Positions 8,162 to 16,080 of a stretch of 34,499 bases of DNA are shown here, one piece after another. Origin of the DNA: Pseudomonas kielensis. GTDB taxonomy: Bacteria; Pseudomonadota; Gammaproteobacteria; Pseudomonadales; Pseudomonadaceae. The DNA lies in NCBI RefSeq assembly GCF_014236655.1, contig NZ_JACMYG010000043.1, forward strand, positions 1-34,499, given 5' to 3'. The notes below the pieces were generated by a model, which worked only from the letters and a program-made list of their open reading frames with translations, had not been told where the DNA came from and did not search any database. The translations under genes and the position numbers were made by a program. Position 1 is the first letter of the stretch, and each line of letters starts with the position of its first letter.

Positions 8162-8177
8162 CTGTATGTGCATACAG
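8162..8177 (+). promoter_or_regulatory. LexA (SOS) box
   Basis: CTGTATGTGCATACAG is a near-perfect LexA operator: CTG-N10-CAG with a palindromic centre. It is 17 bp upstream of the ATG of the UmuD-like gene, the classical position for LexA repression. Confidence 0.85.
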
Positions 8178-8194
8178 TTATTCGGGTGGCCGCC

Positions 8195-8626
8195 ATGTCC
8201 CTCACCTTGCTCGCCAGTACCCAGCGCCTGCACTTGCCCGACGCCGATGAGCTGAGCCTCAGCGCCGTGCATTCTGCCGCCGAAGATCGGGGCCAGAACT
8301 TCTCCCTTGACCAGATTGTCGGCCTGGGCGCGCCCCAGGTCCGTGCGGTGTTGGTCGAAGACGACACCTTGCTGGGCTTTGGTATTTATCCGGGTGACCG
8401 CCTGATCGTCGATCGTTCGATCAAGCCGGTTCAGGATCAGTACGTGGTGGCTCACCTTAATGGCGACAACGAGTATTGCGTGCGTTTGCTGGCAGCCGAC
8501 CCCAAGGGCGGGCTGCTGCTCAAGGCCGCCCGGCCCTCGGTGCCCTCGGTTGCCTTCGACGATCTCGACCCGGCCCCGATCTGGGGCGTGGTGCTCTGGG
8601 TGGTCAGCTATGTGGGACGTGGCTGA
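8195..8626 (+). CDS. SOS-controlled UmuD-like (S24 fold) protein lacking the catalytic Ser/Lys
   Basis: A 143-residue protein that lines up along its length with UmuD (139 residues). Recognisable segments are the region before the active site (NFSLDQIVGLGAP), the core VEDDTLLGFGIYPGDRLIVD and the C-terminal PIWGVVLWVVSYV. In active UmuD/LexA-type proteins the nucleophile is Ser in a GDSM motif and the base is a Lys about 37 residues on. Here the equivalent positions are Thr58 (EDDTLLG) and Arg97 (EYCVRLL), and no Cys/Ala-Gly cleavage site is evident. It is therefore predicted not to self-cleave. ATG 8195 is chosen because the LexA box ends 17 bp upstream; the longer frame from 8117 would run through the operator. 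No umuC-like gene is adjacent. Confidence 0.8.
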   Translation: MSLTLLASTQRLHLPDADELSLSAVHSAAEDRGQNFSLDQIVGLGAPQVRAVLVEDDTLLGFGIYPGDRLIVDRSIKPVQDQYVVAHLNGDNEYCVRLLAADPKGGLLLKAARPSVPSVAFDDLDPAPIWGVVLWVVSYVGRG

Positions 8627-8696
8627 GGGCGGTCCAGCAGGCTTTGCATAAAGCGTCAGGCATCAGCGGGCGCATACGAAACAGGAGTGATGCAGC

Positions 8697-9026
8697 ATGG
8701 TCAATGTCGAACAGTTGAAAGCCAGCGTGAACCGGATGTCGGCCGACGTGGTGCGTGAGGCGGTCCTGGAGCTGCGGCTCGATGGCCTGGTGACGGAAGG
8801 GAAGACCCCATTCAACAAATTGCACTTCAATACCTGCTTCGCGGAAATCGAAGCCTTGTTCCAGCGCGCCGGGTATCACCGGCAACTGGATGTGGTGGGG
8901 TATCAGGGGTTGCTCTACGCGCTTTATGATCCCGGGCGCTGGGAGGCAGTGGAGGTATTGCGCTGGTTGAAAGAGTTCACCGAGGCTGCGGCCTTGCGCG
9001 AGTCAATGGCTACCTGTGAGGCCTGA
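8697..9026 (+). CDS. conserved-looking hypothetical protein, 109 aa
   Basis: A soluble, mostly helical protein with no signal peptide or membrane segment, and I do not recognise a family. Visible features are the helical start MVNVEQLKASVNRMS, a central LHFNTCFAEIEALFQRAGYH and an aromatic-rich end. Chromosome-like codon use and a good ribosome-binding site (AGGAG about 9 bp before ATG 8697) support translation. It follows the UmuD-like gene by 70 bp on the same strand. Whether it shares SOS control is unknown. Confidence 0.75.
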   Translation: MVNVEQLKASVNRMSADVVREAVLELRLDGLVTEGKTPFNKLHFNTCFAEIEALFQRAGYHRQLDVVGYQGLLYALYDPGRWEAVEVLRWLKEFTEAAALRESMATCEA

Positions 9027-9110
9027 ACCAGGGCGGCACGGAATCTCCCCTAGGTAGGTTCCGGTGGTTACTGGATAATGCCCGCCTGCATTAACGGCAA
9101 GAGCTTGCGT

Positions 9111-10001
9111 ATGTCCACTTCATCATTTTCCGCCACCCATAGCCAGGCCAGCACGCTGTACCTGCCGCCAGGCACCTGGGCCACCGTGCTTGACTGCCTG
9201 TGCGAACACTTCAGTGCCATTGGGCGCGAACAGTGGCTGGACCGGATTGCCCGTGGTCGCGTCCTGGATGCTCAGGGCCAGGCGATTGCCCTGGACCTGG
9301 CCTACAAGGAAGGCCTGCGAATCCACTACTTTCGCGAAGTGCCGGACGAAAAAGTCATCCCTGTGCTGGAAACGATCCTGTATGCCGACGAACACCTGGT
9401 CGTGGCAGACAAGCCGCATTTTCTGCCAGTGACGCCAGCGGGTGAATACGTCGAGCAGACCCTGCTGCGCCGCTTGATTCGCCGCCTGGACAATCCCCAT
9501 CTGGTGCCATTGCATCGCATCGATCGCCACACCGCTGGGCTGGTGCTGTTTTCCGCCAATCCGCAAAGCCGTTCGGCGTATCAGTCGTTGTTCCCAACTC
9601 GCAAGATCGACAAGTATTACGAAGCCATTGCCCAGGCGTTGCCCCAACTGACATTCCCCCTGGTACACAAAAGCCGGCTGGTGGATGGCGAACCCTTCTT
9701 TCGCATGCAGGAAGGCCCAGGGATAAGCAATACCGAAACGGCGGTGCAGGTCCTGGAGAAGAACGGCGACCTATGGCGGTACGGCTTGTCACCGGTCACC
9801 GGCAAGAAGCACCAGTTGCGGGTGCACATGACTGCGCTGGGGGCGAGCATCTGCAATGACCCGTTCTATCCCCAGGTACTGAAGGATGTCGAGGACGACT
9901 ACGCCAACCCGCTGAAGCTGCTGGCCAAGGGGTTGCGCTTCAGTGATCCGTTGAGCGGCGTGGAGCGGGTTTTCGAAAGCCGGATCACACTGGCCTGGTG
10001 A
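9111..10001 (+). CDS. RluA-family RNA pseudouridine synthase
   Basis: A 296-residue enzyme that isomerises uridine to pseudouridine in rRNA or tRNA. The catalytic motif HRIDRHTAGLVLFS carries nucleophile Asp138. Other family motifs are ILYADEHLVVADKP before it and the C-terminal TGKKHQLRVHM. Residues about 15-75 resemble a divergent S4-like N-terminal segment. The exact target base cannot be told from sequence, so no symbol is given. ATG 9111 (MSTSSFSATHS) is preferred to an upstream ATG at 9078 that would add a short unrelated leader. Confidence 0.88.
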   Translation: MSTSSFSATHSQASTLYLPPGTWATVLDCLCEHFSAIGREQWLDRIARGRVLDAQGQAIALDLAYKEGLRIHYFREVPDEKVIPVLETILYADEHLVVADKPHFLPVTPAGEYVEQTLLRRLIRRLDNPHLVPLHRIDRHTAGLVLFSANPQSRSAYQSLFPTRKIDKYYEAIAQALPQLTFPLVHKSRLVDGEPFFRMQEGPGISNTETAVQVLEKNGDLWRYGLSPVTGKKHQLRVHMTALGASICNDPFYPQVLKDVEDDYANPLKLLAKGLRFSDPLSGVERVFESRITLAW

Positions 10002-10047
10002 GTCTTGGCCACCGCTGTTGCACCACAGGTTTTTCCGCCTCTCAGAG

Positions 10048-10080
10048 ACGACAACGCCCGCGCAGGGCGGGCATTGTCGT
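10048..10080. terminator. bidirectional hairpin between converging genes
   Basis: ACGACAACGCCCGC pairs with GCGGGCATTGTCGT (one mismatch) around a short loop. It lies between the pseudouridine synthase stop (10001, plus) and the lipoprotein stop (10101, minus). Weak U-tracts on both sides make it a shared transcript end of moderate certainty. Confidence 0.6.
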
Positions 10081-10100
10081 GCAGCCGTAGAGGCCGAGGC

Positions 10101-10322
10101 TTACAGGTCTTTAACGGTGCGAACCTGATCCTTGTTGATGCGGGTCTGCTTGCCGTCCAGTTGTTCGAACTCGTAGAAGCCCGAGTCGGAATCGAATTTA
10201 GGGGTATCGACAGACTGGATTTCGCGACCGTCATTCAAGGTGATCACTGCAGGCGAGGAGCAACCAGCAAGGGTGGCCAAGCCCAGAGCAAGCATGAAAG
10301 TGGCGAGGGTCCGTTGAGTCAT
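10101..10322 (-). CDS. YgdI/YgdR-family small lipoprotein
   Basis: A 73-residue outer-envelope lipoprotein. The signal peptide (MTQRTLATFMLALGLATLAG) ends in lipobox LAGC, so the mature protein starts at a lipidated Cys followed by SS. The rest is a small SH3-like beta domain with the family motif ITLNDGREIQSVDTPKFD and a C-terminal QVRTVKDL. Function is unknown in the family. ATG 10322 is chosen for the signal peptide and for GGAGA placed 8 bp before it. Confidence 0.88.
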   Translation of the reverse strand: MTQRTLATFMLALGLATLAGCSSPAVITLNDGREIQSVDTPKFDSDSGFYEFEQLDGKQTRINKDQVRTVKDL

Positions 10323-10398
10323 GAGATGTCTCCGCAAATGAATTCTTTTAAATACTGGACTTGAGACGTGTGACACGCCGGCAAGTTCCTTGGCGCCG

Positions 10399-11001
10399 TC
10401 ATTCTGGCACGCGGGCGTGCAGACTTAACAGTTCGGGCGTATTGAGGTTGGCCAGGCGCTGATCATGGTCCGGGCACTGCAAGGCCAAAGCCCCCAGATT
10501 ACGCATGATACGCCCAGGACTACGTTCACCGGTATTCCAGGCGCTTTCAAACGCCCGGGCAAGCGCTACCGGGATCACGCACAGCAACGGTTGCCAATGT
10601 TCACCCTGGCGCAGCATCAAGGGTGTGTCCGGGTGCTGGCTGGCGGCTGCGCGCATCTCATGCACAAGCTGGGCATCAACGCGTGGTACATCGCACGGCA
10701 GCACCAGCAGATGAGCGTACCGTGCCACCGCCAGGCCGGCGCGAATGCCGGCCAATGGGCCTGGGAAGTCGGCAATCTCGTCGTGCACCAGTTGGTCGGC
10801 GTAGGCCGCGTACTGTTGCCGATTGCGGTTGCAGGAGATGATCAGGTCATCGGTCAAGCTGCGCGTCAGCCGGTGCAGATGGCTGATCAAAGGCTGGCCC
10901 TGCCACTCCAGCAATCCCTTGTCCTGGCCACCCATGCGTTGGCCGCGCCCGCCTGCCAGCAGCAAGATGGAGCAGGGCGGGAGCTGAACATTCACGGGCA
11001 T
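10399..11001 (-). CDS. mobA: molybdenum cofactor guanylyltransferase MobA
   Basis: Transfers GMP from GTP to Mo-molybdopterin to make the bis-MGD cofactor. It has 200 residues. The nucleotidyltransferase P-loop-like signature LLLAGGRGQRMGGQDKGLL is at the N-terminus, and HLLVLPCDVPRVD (metal-binding Asp) is near the middle. ATG 11001 is preferred, with GGAG about 9 bp upstream. It is divergent from moaB-moeA, the usual Pseudomonas arrangement, so the 81-bp gap likely holds back-to-back promoters. Confidence 0.93.
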   Translation of the reverse strand: MPVNVQLPPCSILLLAGGRGQRMGGQDKGLLEWQGQPLISHLHRLTRSLTDDLIISCNRNRQQYAAYADQLVHDEIADFPGPLAGIRAGLAVARYAHLLVLPCDVPRVDAQLVHEMRAAASQHPDTPLMLRQGEHWQPLLCVIPVALARAFESAWNTGERSPGRIMRNLGALALQCPDHDQRLANLNTPELLSLHARVPE

Positions 11002-11082
11002 GACGCTACTCCATCGGGGCGGCAAAAAAACAGGGCGCTGTGATATAACACCGGGCTGTTTCTCCTACAACTGGACGAGCCT

Positions 11083-11622
11083 ATGAAAGCCAAGGCTGAT
11101 GTACCTTTCGCCCCGCTGAACATCGCGGTGCTGACTGTCAGCGACACCCGCACGCTGGAAACCGATACCTCGGGACAGGTCTTTGTCGACCGCCTGGGCG
11201 CTGCTGGCCATCACCTGGCTGCACGGGTGTTGCTTAAAGATGACTTGTACAAAATACGTGCGCAAGTGGCCACCTGGATTGCCGACGACGTGGTGCAAGT
11301 GGTGCTGATTACCGGCGGGACTGGCTTCACCGGACGCGACAGCACCCCGGAAGCCGTCAGTTGCCTGCTGGACAAGCAGGTCGATGGGTTCGGCGAGTTG
11401 TTTCGCCAGATATCGGTGGCGGACATCGGCACCTCGACGGTGCAATCCCGCGCGCTGGCCGGCCTGGCCAATGGCACCCTGGTGTGCTGCCTGCCGGGCT
11501 CCACCAACGCGGTACGCACGGGCTGGGACGGCATTCTGGCGGAGCAGTTGGACGTCCGTCATCGGCCGTGCAACTTTGTCGCCCATTTGAAGCAGGCGGC
11601 ACCTTGTGAATCCCGTGGGTAA
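11083..11622 (+). CDS. moaB: molybdenum cofactor biosynthesis protein MoaB
   Basis: MogA/MoaB-fold protein of 179 residues, associated with adenylylation of molybdopterin before molybdate insertion. Signatures visible are IAVLTVSDTRT, VVLITGGTGFTGRDSTPEAV and the proline/glycine-rich LPGSTNAVRTGWDGIL. The GGTG and TPEA motifs form the molybdopterin-binding site. It overlaps the downstream moeA frame by 17 bp, so the two are translationally linked. Confidence 0.92.
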   Translation: MKAKADVPFAPLNIAVLTVSDTRTLETDTSGQVFVDRLGAAGHHLAARVLLKDDLYKIRAQVATWIADDVVQVVLITGGTGFTGRDSTPEAVSCLLDKQVDGFGELFRQISVADIGTSTVQSRALAGLANGTLVCCLPGSTNAVRTGWDGILAEQLDVRHRPCNFVAHLKQAAPCESRG

Positions 11623-12832
11623 GCCAGGCAAGTCCGGCAGTTTGATGCCGGTCGAAGTGGCATTGGCGCGCCTGCTGGAGATGGCCGAAGCGGCGCCGAT
11701 TGTCGAGTGCGAAAGCCTGCCGTTGGCGGCCGCCGAGGGACGGGTGCTGGCCGAGGATCTGCTCTCGAGTCTCGATCTGCCGCCGTGGCCTAACAGTGCC
11801 ATGGACGGCTACGCCTTGCGCGTCGCCGACTGGACAGGCGAACCCTTGCCCGTCAGCCAGAAGATCTTCGCCGGAATGGCCCCCGAGCCGCTGGCCCCAG
11901 GCACCTGTGCGCGGATCTTTACCGGTGCCCCGGTGCCGACCGGCGCGGACTGCGTCGAGATGCAGGAAAACACCGAGGTCCTGACCGATCAGCGCGTGCG
12001 CTTCAGCGAGCCTTTGCGCACCGGGCAGAACATTCGCCCACAAGGCCAGGAAACCACAGTGGGCGAACAGGTGCTGAACGCCGGTACGCGCCTGGGTCCG
12101 ATCGAACTCGGCCTGGCCGCCTCATTGGGCAATGCCGAGCTCCGGGTGGTGCGCAAAGTGCGGGTCGCCGTGCTGTCGACCGGGGATGAGTTGGTGGAAC
12201 CGGGACAGGCATTGGGGCCTGGGCAGATCTACAACAGCAATCGAGTGCTGCTGTGCAGTTGGCTGCAGCGCCTGGGGTGTGAGGTGTTGGATGCAGGCAT
12301 TCTGCCGGACAACCTGCAGGCCACCCGCGAGCGCCTTGCGCAGTTGGGCAGTGTCGACCTGATTCTCTCCACTGGCGGGGTGTCGGTCGGCGAAGCGGAT
12401 TTCCTCGGCATCGCGCTGCGTGAGGCGGGTGAGCTGGCGTTATGGAAGCTGGCGATCAAGCCCGGCAAACCCCTGACCTTTGGGCACTTTCAAGGTGTGC
12501 CGGTGATCGGCTTGCCGGGTAATCCGGCGTCGACCCTGGTGACCTTCGCCTTGCTGGCGCGCCCCTATCTGTTACGACGCCAGGGCGTGAGAGAGGTGAC
12601 CCCGCTGCAGTTCCAGGTCCCGGCGGGGTTTGTCTGGCCCAAGGCTGGCAACCGTCGCGAGTACTTGCGCGGACGCCTGGAGCAGGGGCGGGCGATTATC
12701 TACCGCAACCAGAGCTCCGGCGTGTTGCGCAGTGCCGCATGGGCCGAAGGACTGGTCGAGGTGCTGGAGGAGCGCACCCTGGTCGAAGGTGATTGGGTGA
12801 ACTTCATTCCATTGAGTGAAGTGCTTGGCTGA
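11606..12832 (+). CDS. moeA: molybdopterin molybdenumtransferase MoeA
   Basis: Inserts molybdate into adenylylated molybdopterin. It is 408 residues, the usual length. Landmarks are PPWPNSAMDGYAL (domain I), IFTGAPVPTGADCVEMQE, the central MPT-binding SVDLILSTGGVSVGEADF and KPGKPLTFG followed by VIGLPGNPASTLVTF. The C-terminal domain IV is present (SGVLRSAAWAEGLVEV). Start GTG 11606 inside moaB is the longest option. ATG 11645 (MPVEVALARLLEM) is a reasonable alternative, as the intervening residues are low in conservation. Confidence 0.93.
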   Translation: MNPVGKPGKSGSLMPVEVALARLLEMAEAAPIVECESLPLAAAEGRVLAEDLLSSLDLPPWPNSAMDGYALRVADWTGEPLPVSQKIFAGMAPEPLAPGTCARIFTGAPVPTGADCVEMQENTEVLTDQRVRFSEPLRTGQNIRPQGQETTVGEQVLNAGTRLGPIELGLAASLGNAELRVVRKVRVAVLSTGDELVEPGQALGPGQIYNSNRVLLCSWLQRLGCEVLDAGILPDNLQATRERLAQLGSVDLILSTGGVSVGEADFLGIALREAGELALWKLAIKPGKPLTFGHFQGVPVIGLPGNPASTLVTFALLARPYLLRRQGVREVTPLQFQVPAGFVWPKAGNRREYLRGRLEQGRAIIYRNQSSGVLRSAAWAEGLVEVLEERTLVEGDWVNFIPLSEVLG

Positions 12833-12839
12833 TTCTGCG

Positions 12840-12867
12840 CCCGGCCCACGCTGCTGCCTGGGCCGGG
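12840..12867 (+). terminator. terminator hairpin after moeA
   Basis: CCCGGCCCA pairs perfectly with TGGGCCGGG around a 10-nt loop, 8 bp past the moeA stop. A short T-containing stretch follows (GTGTTTAGTT). The same hairpin could end the converging mini-gene transcript. Confidence 0.65.
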
Positions 12868-12874
12868 CACGTGT

Positions 12875-13066
12875 TTAGTTGAGCAACGTCAGCAACTGAT
12901 CGAAACGGCTGTTGGCGATCCAACTGACGAGGCCGATGATCACGATGAGGGTTCCGGTCGAGTAGGCAAGCCTGTACCGGATGGCTTGTAACTCGCCGCG
13001 GGCCTGGTGCAGGTCCTTGTGCAGGGACTTGAGATGGGCCTCCAGTTCTGCGATGCGAGGTTCCAT
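12875..13066 (-). CDS. coiled-coil plus membrane-anchor mini-protein, 63 aa
   Basis: Residues 1-35 form a heptad-like charged helix (MEPRIAELEAHLKSLHKDLH). They are followed by one transmembrane helix at about 36-52 (TGTLIVIIGLVSWIA) and a short tail. I recognise no named family; similar coiled-coil/TM mini-proteins are widespread. ATG 13066 has a strong ribosome-binding site (AAGGAAG, about 6 bp upstream). The frame stays open upstream to 13195, but that part lacks coding character. It converges on moeA. Confidence 0.75.
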   Translation of the reverse strand: MEPRIAELEAHLKSLHKDLHQARGELQAIRYRLAYSTGTLIVIIGLVSWIANSRFDQLLTLLN

Positions 13067-13390
13067 GTCGCTTCCTTTGGCTGGTATGGACGTGCAACGG
13101 GTTGCCGAGTGAGGGTCGCCCTTGGAGGGTGTCGGCGCAGATTTTTTTGTTGTGGAGCGGGTCAGGGCCTGGAGTGCGGGGCCATTCATAAGCATTCACT
13201 TCCTTGTGTATTACCAATCTGTTCCTGAGGTGCCTGGACACAAGGTGTTCCAATATCAATTCAGCGTCAATTAGGCTGATTCGTCACAGGCTGTAAGAAA
13301 AAACTCGAAACTTATCGCGGTCCTGGGCTCTTTCAGTCGCGTGTGTGGTCAACATCTGCCAGAGGCCTTTGATCAATCGGGGAGATGACG
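13067..13390. other. intergenic region, no clear gene
   Basis: About 320 bp between the mini-protein and yegS, moderately AT-rich. It should contain both promoters. I see no convincing ORF, tRNA, repeat or terminator. Confidence 0.5.
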
Positions 13391-14284
13391 ATGAGTGAGC
13401 GCAAGGCGCTGTTGATTTTGCACGGTAAGCAGGCACTCAACGAAGAGGTCCGTACGGCGGTCGAGGAAAAGCGCGAGCAAGGATGGGAGCTGGCGGTGCG
13501 CCTGACGTGGGAGGCCGGGGACGCCCAGCGCCTGGTGCAAGAGGCACTGGCGGCGGGCTTTACCCGATTGATTGCCGGGGGAGGCGATGGCACCTTGCGC
13601 GACATCGCTGAAGCGCTGGCAGCGCAGGCTGATCAAGCCAGCCTGGTGCTGCTGCCGTTGGGGACTGCCAATGACTTTGCGCGCGCGGCAGGGGTTTCCC
13701 TGGTACCGCGAGAGGCACTCGCGTTGCTGGACGTGCCGGCGCAACCGATCGACCTGGGGGAAGTGGGTGGCCAGGTGTTTCTCAATATGGCGACGGGCGG
13801 ATTTGGCAGCCAGGTGACGGCGAACACCTCTGAAGACCTTAAGAAGATGCTGGGCGGAGCGGCTTACCTGTTCACCGGACTGTCGCGCTTCAGCGAGTTG
13901 CATGCCGCCTATGGCGAGTTGCAAGGCCCGGATTTTCACTGGCATGGGCAGTTGTTGGCGCTGGGGATCGGCAACGGCCGGCAGGCCGGTGGCGGGCATG
14001 AGTTATGTCCGCAGGCGCTGGTCAACGACGGCCTGCTGGATATCAGCATCCTCCCGGCACCGCAGGATGTCGTGGGGACGCTCAAGGACCTGTTGGTGGA
14101 CGGTTGGGGCATCGACAACATGTTTGTCCGCGCGCGCCTGCCATGGGTCGAGATCAAGGTCTCGGAAGGGCTCTACATCAATCTTGATGGCGAGCCACTG
14201 GAAGGCGAGAGCCTGCGCTTTTCGGTGCGTCCTAGCGCATTGCGGGTGCATCTGCCCGCGGATTCGCCGCTGCTCAAGGCGTGA
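13391..14284 (+). CDS. yegS: lipid kinase YegS-like
   Basis: Diacylglycerol-kinase-fold lipid kinase of about 297 residues. The N-terminus KALLILHGKQALNEEVR and the nucleotide-binding IAGGGDGTLRDIAEAL are family hallmarks. PLGTANDFARAAG and the later NMATGGFGSQVT complete the active site region. E. coli YegS phosphorylates phosphatidylglycerol in vitro; the natural substrate is uncertain. ATG 13391 is preferred because GGGGAG lies 6-7 bp before it. An ATG two codons upstream (13385) overlaps that site. Confidence 0.92.
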   Translation: MSERKALLILHGKQALNEEVRTAVEEKREQGWELAVRLTWEAGDAQRLVQEALAAGFTRLIAGGGDGTLRDIAEALAAQADQASLVLLPLGTANDFARAAGVSLVPREALALLDVPAQPIDLGEVGGQVFLNMATGGFGSQVTANTSEDLKKMLGGAAYLFTGLSRFSELHAAYGELQGPDFHWHGQLLALGIGNGRQAGGGHELCPQALVNDGLLDISILPAPQDVVGTLKDLLVDGWGIDNMFVRARLPWVEIKVSEGLYINLDGEPLEGESLRFSVRPSALRVHLPADSPLLKA

Positions 14285-14290
14285 GCCGGA

Positions 14291-14950
14291 TCAGTCGTCG
14301 AGGCTGATGATGCGCTCGCGCACGGCAAACAGCACCAGCCCCGCCACCTCGTAGATCTGCAGGCGCTTCATGATCTGCGAGCGGTGGGTTTCCACGGTCT
14401 TGATGCTCAGCCCCAGACCGGAGGCTATCTCGCGAGTGGATTTGCCGCGCACGATCAGCCGCAGGATCTCCAGTTGCCGCGCGGTCAGGTTATGGCTATC
14501 GACGGTGGCGACCTGAGGGGTGTGGGCCCGTGCCAGCGCCTGGTCGATCACGGTGTGGGCGATGGCCGGGCTCAGGTAGCGTTCGTTGTTGCGCAGGGCT
14601 TCAAGGGCGTGCTCAAGCTCCGTTGCCGTGGTGTCCTTGAGCAGGTAGCCATGAGCCCCGGACTCCAGGGCACGCATGATCAGCGTCGGCTCGGTGTGCA
14701 TCGACAGGATCAGCACCTTGCTCTGCGGATGGACCGCCTTGAGCCTTTGCAGTGCGTCCAATCCGCCCACCTGCTTCATCGAGAGGTCGAGGACAATGAT
14801 GTCCGGGTTCAAGCTCTCGACCATCTCCAGCACCTGGGCTCCATCATCGGCCTCACCAATCACCGCATAGCCGGGAATATCCAGGACCAGCGCACGCACG
14901 CCAGCCCTGATCAGCGAGTGGTCATCCACCAGTAGTAAGTTACAAGTCAA
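14291..14950 (-). CDS. NarL/LuxR-family response regulator
   Basis: A 219-residue DNA-binding response regulator. The receiver has acidic D9-D10, phospho-acceptor D55 (IIVLDLSM) and Lys in YLLKDTTA. The C-terminal LuxR helix-turn-helix starts at LTARQLEILRLIVRGKSTRE. Translation starts at TTG 14950, which overlaps the kinase stop by 4 bp; no better downstream start precedes the receiver fold, and AAGG lies 7 bp upstream. Its partner is the NarX-like kinase encoded just upstream. Confidence 0.9.
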   Translation of the reverse strand: MTCNLLLVDDHSLIRAGVRALVLDIPGYAVIGEADDGAQVLEMVESLNPDIIVLDLSMKQVGGLDALQRLKAVHPQSKVLILSMHTEPTLIMRALESGAHGYLLKDTTATELEHALEALRNNERYLSPAIAHTVIDQALARAHTPQVATVDSHNLTARQLEILRLIVRGKSTREIASGLGLSIKTVETHRSQIMKRLQIYEVAGLVLFAVRERIISLDD

Positions 14951-15816
14951 TGGGGAACCTTATGGGTGGCGGCTCGTTCGAGTGTGCGGGGTGCCCAGGG
15001 GAAAAGGGCGTCGATCCGTGTTCCCTTGCCCGGTTCACTTTTGACGCTCAGTTGGCCACCCAACTGCTCGACCCGCTCCGACATGCCGGCCATGCCGCGC
15101 TGTCCCTCACGGCCAGGAAACGCGGCAGGAGAAAACCCCACACCATCATCACTGACCAACAGTGCCAGCCCCTCGGGCGTACGCTGCAAACGAACCAGCA
15201 GATTCTCGGCCTGGGCGTGGCGCAGCACATTGGTGATGGCTTCCTGGGTGACGCGAAACGCCGCGACCGCCATTTCTTCCGGAATGCCTGCCAGTTGCTG
15301 CTGGCATTCCAGGCTCCAGTGCAGACTGTTGTTGGCCAGCGTCTTGAGCAGATGGGCGCGCAAGCTGGCTTCCAGGCCCAGGCTCGACAGTTGCCGTGGG
15401 TTGAGCACCGCGCAAATGTCGTGCACCTTGGCCAAGGTGTCTTCCAGGGTTTCCCCAAGCAGGCTGCAGTGGCTGTGCAGTTCTGGCGGCAGGCGGCGCT
15501 TTAGCCATTCGTTTTGCAGTTTTGCGGCGGTGAGCAATTGGCCGATGTCGTCGTGCAATTCCCGGCTGAGTCGATGACGTTCGCTTTCCTGGACCTGCAG
15601 CAAGCGATCCGCCAGTTCCTGGGGCTGAAACTTGATGGCGCTGCGCAAGCGCAGGTATTGGCGCAATACGCTGATTGCCGCCGCCAGGCTCAACACCAGC
15701 AAGGCCAGTGGCACCGGACTGGACAGGGAATACGCCAGCAGGCAACCGCTGGCGGTGCCCAGGCCAAGCAGCAGGGTCAAGCGTTGTGCTGCCTGTCGGG
15801 AGGGGCGCCAGTTCAT
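14947..15816 (-). CDS. NarX-type (HisKA_3) sensor histidine kinase
   Basis: Membrane-bound kinase of about 289 residues from ATG 15816. Two N-terminal hydrophobic helices (about 13-31 and 36-51) have almost no periplasmic loop between them, so it probably senses within the membrane or cytoplasm. A HisKA_3 dimerisation domain follows, with ESERHRLSRELHDDIGQL (His88 as phospho-acceptor). A HATPase domain comes next (N-box FRVTQEAITNVLRHA, G-box VSDDGVGF, and RGMAGMSERVEQLGG). The start is uncertain: ATG 15840 and TTG 15912 are also in frame and none has a strong ribosome-binding site. It is coupled by a 4-bp overlap to its regulator. Confidence 0.88.
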   Translation of the reverse strand: MNWRPSRQAAQRLTLLLGLGTASGCLLAYSLSSPVPLALLVLSLAAAISVLRQYLRLRSAIKFQPQELADRLLQVQESERHRLSRELHDDIGQLLTAAKLQNEWLKRRLPPELHSHCSLLGETLEDTLAKVHDICAVLNPRQLSSLGLEASLRAHLLKTLANNSLHWSLECQQQLAGIPEEMAVAAFRVTQEAITNVLRHAQAENLLVRLQRTPEGLALLVSDDGVGFSPAAFPGREGQRGMAGMSERVEQLGGQLSVKSEPGKGTRIDALFPWAPRTLERAATHKVPH

Positions 15817-16080
15817 GACTGATTTGAGGCTGGCGTGCATGGCGCAGGGAACCCATGAATGTTCGCTGTGGGCTGGCCGGTCAGGGTGATTGACTGGAGC
15901 GGGCGGCTGCAAAGCAGAGCAGTCTGAGGGGCAAAGTCGAGCCTTGCACTTCCCGCCGCCAGAGGCCGGGATTCAGAGTGTCATTTCTGTAGCGTCAATT
16001 AATTGGTGCGCATGTTACCACCTAAGGTGCAGTTGGTCGCGTTTGCGCACAGTGCTCCGGCGTCGTCTTGATGCCGTGCC

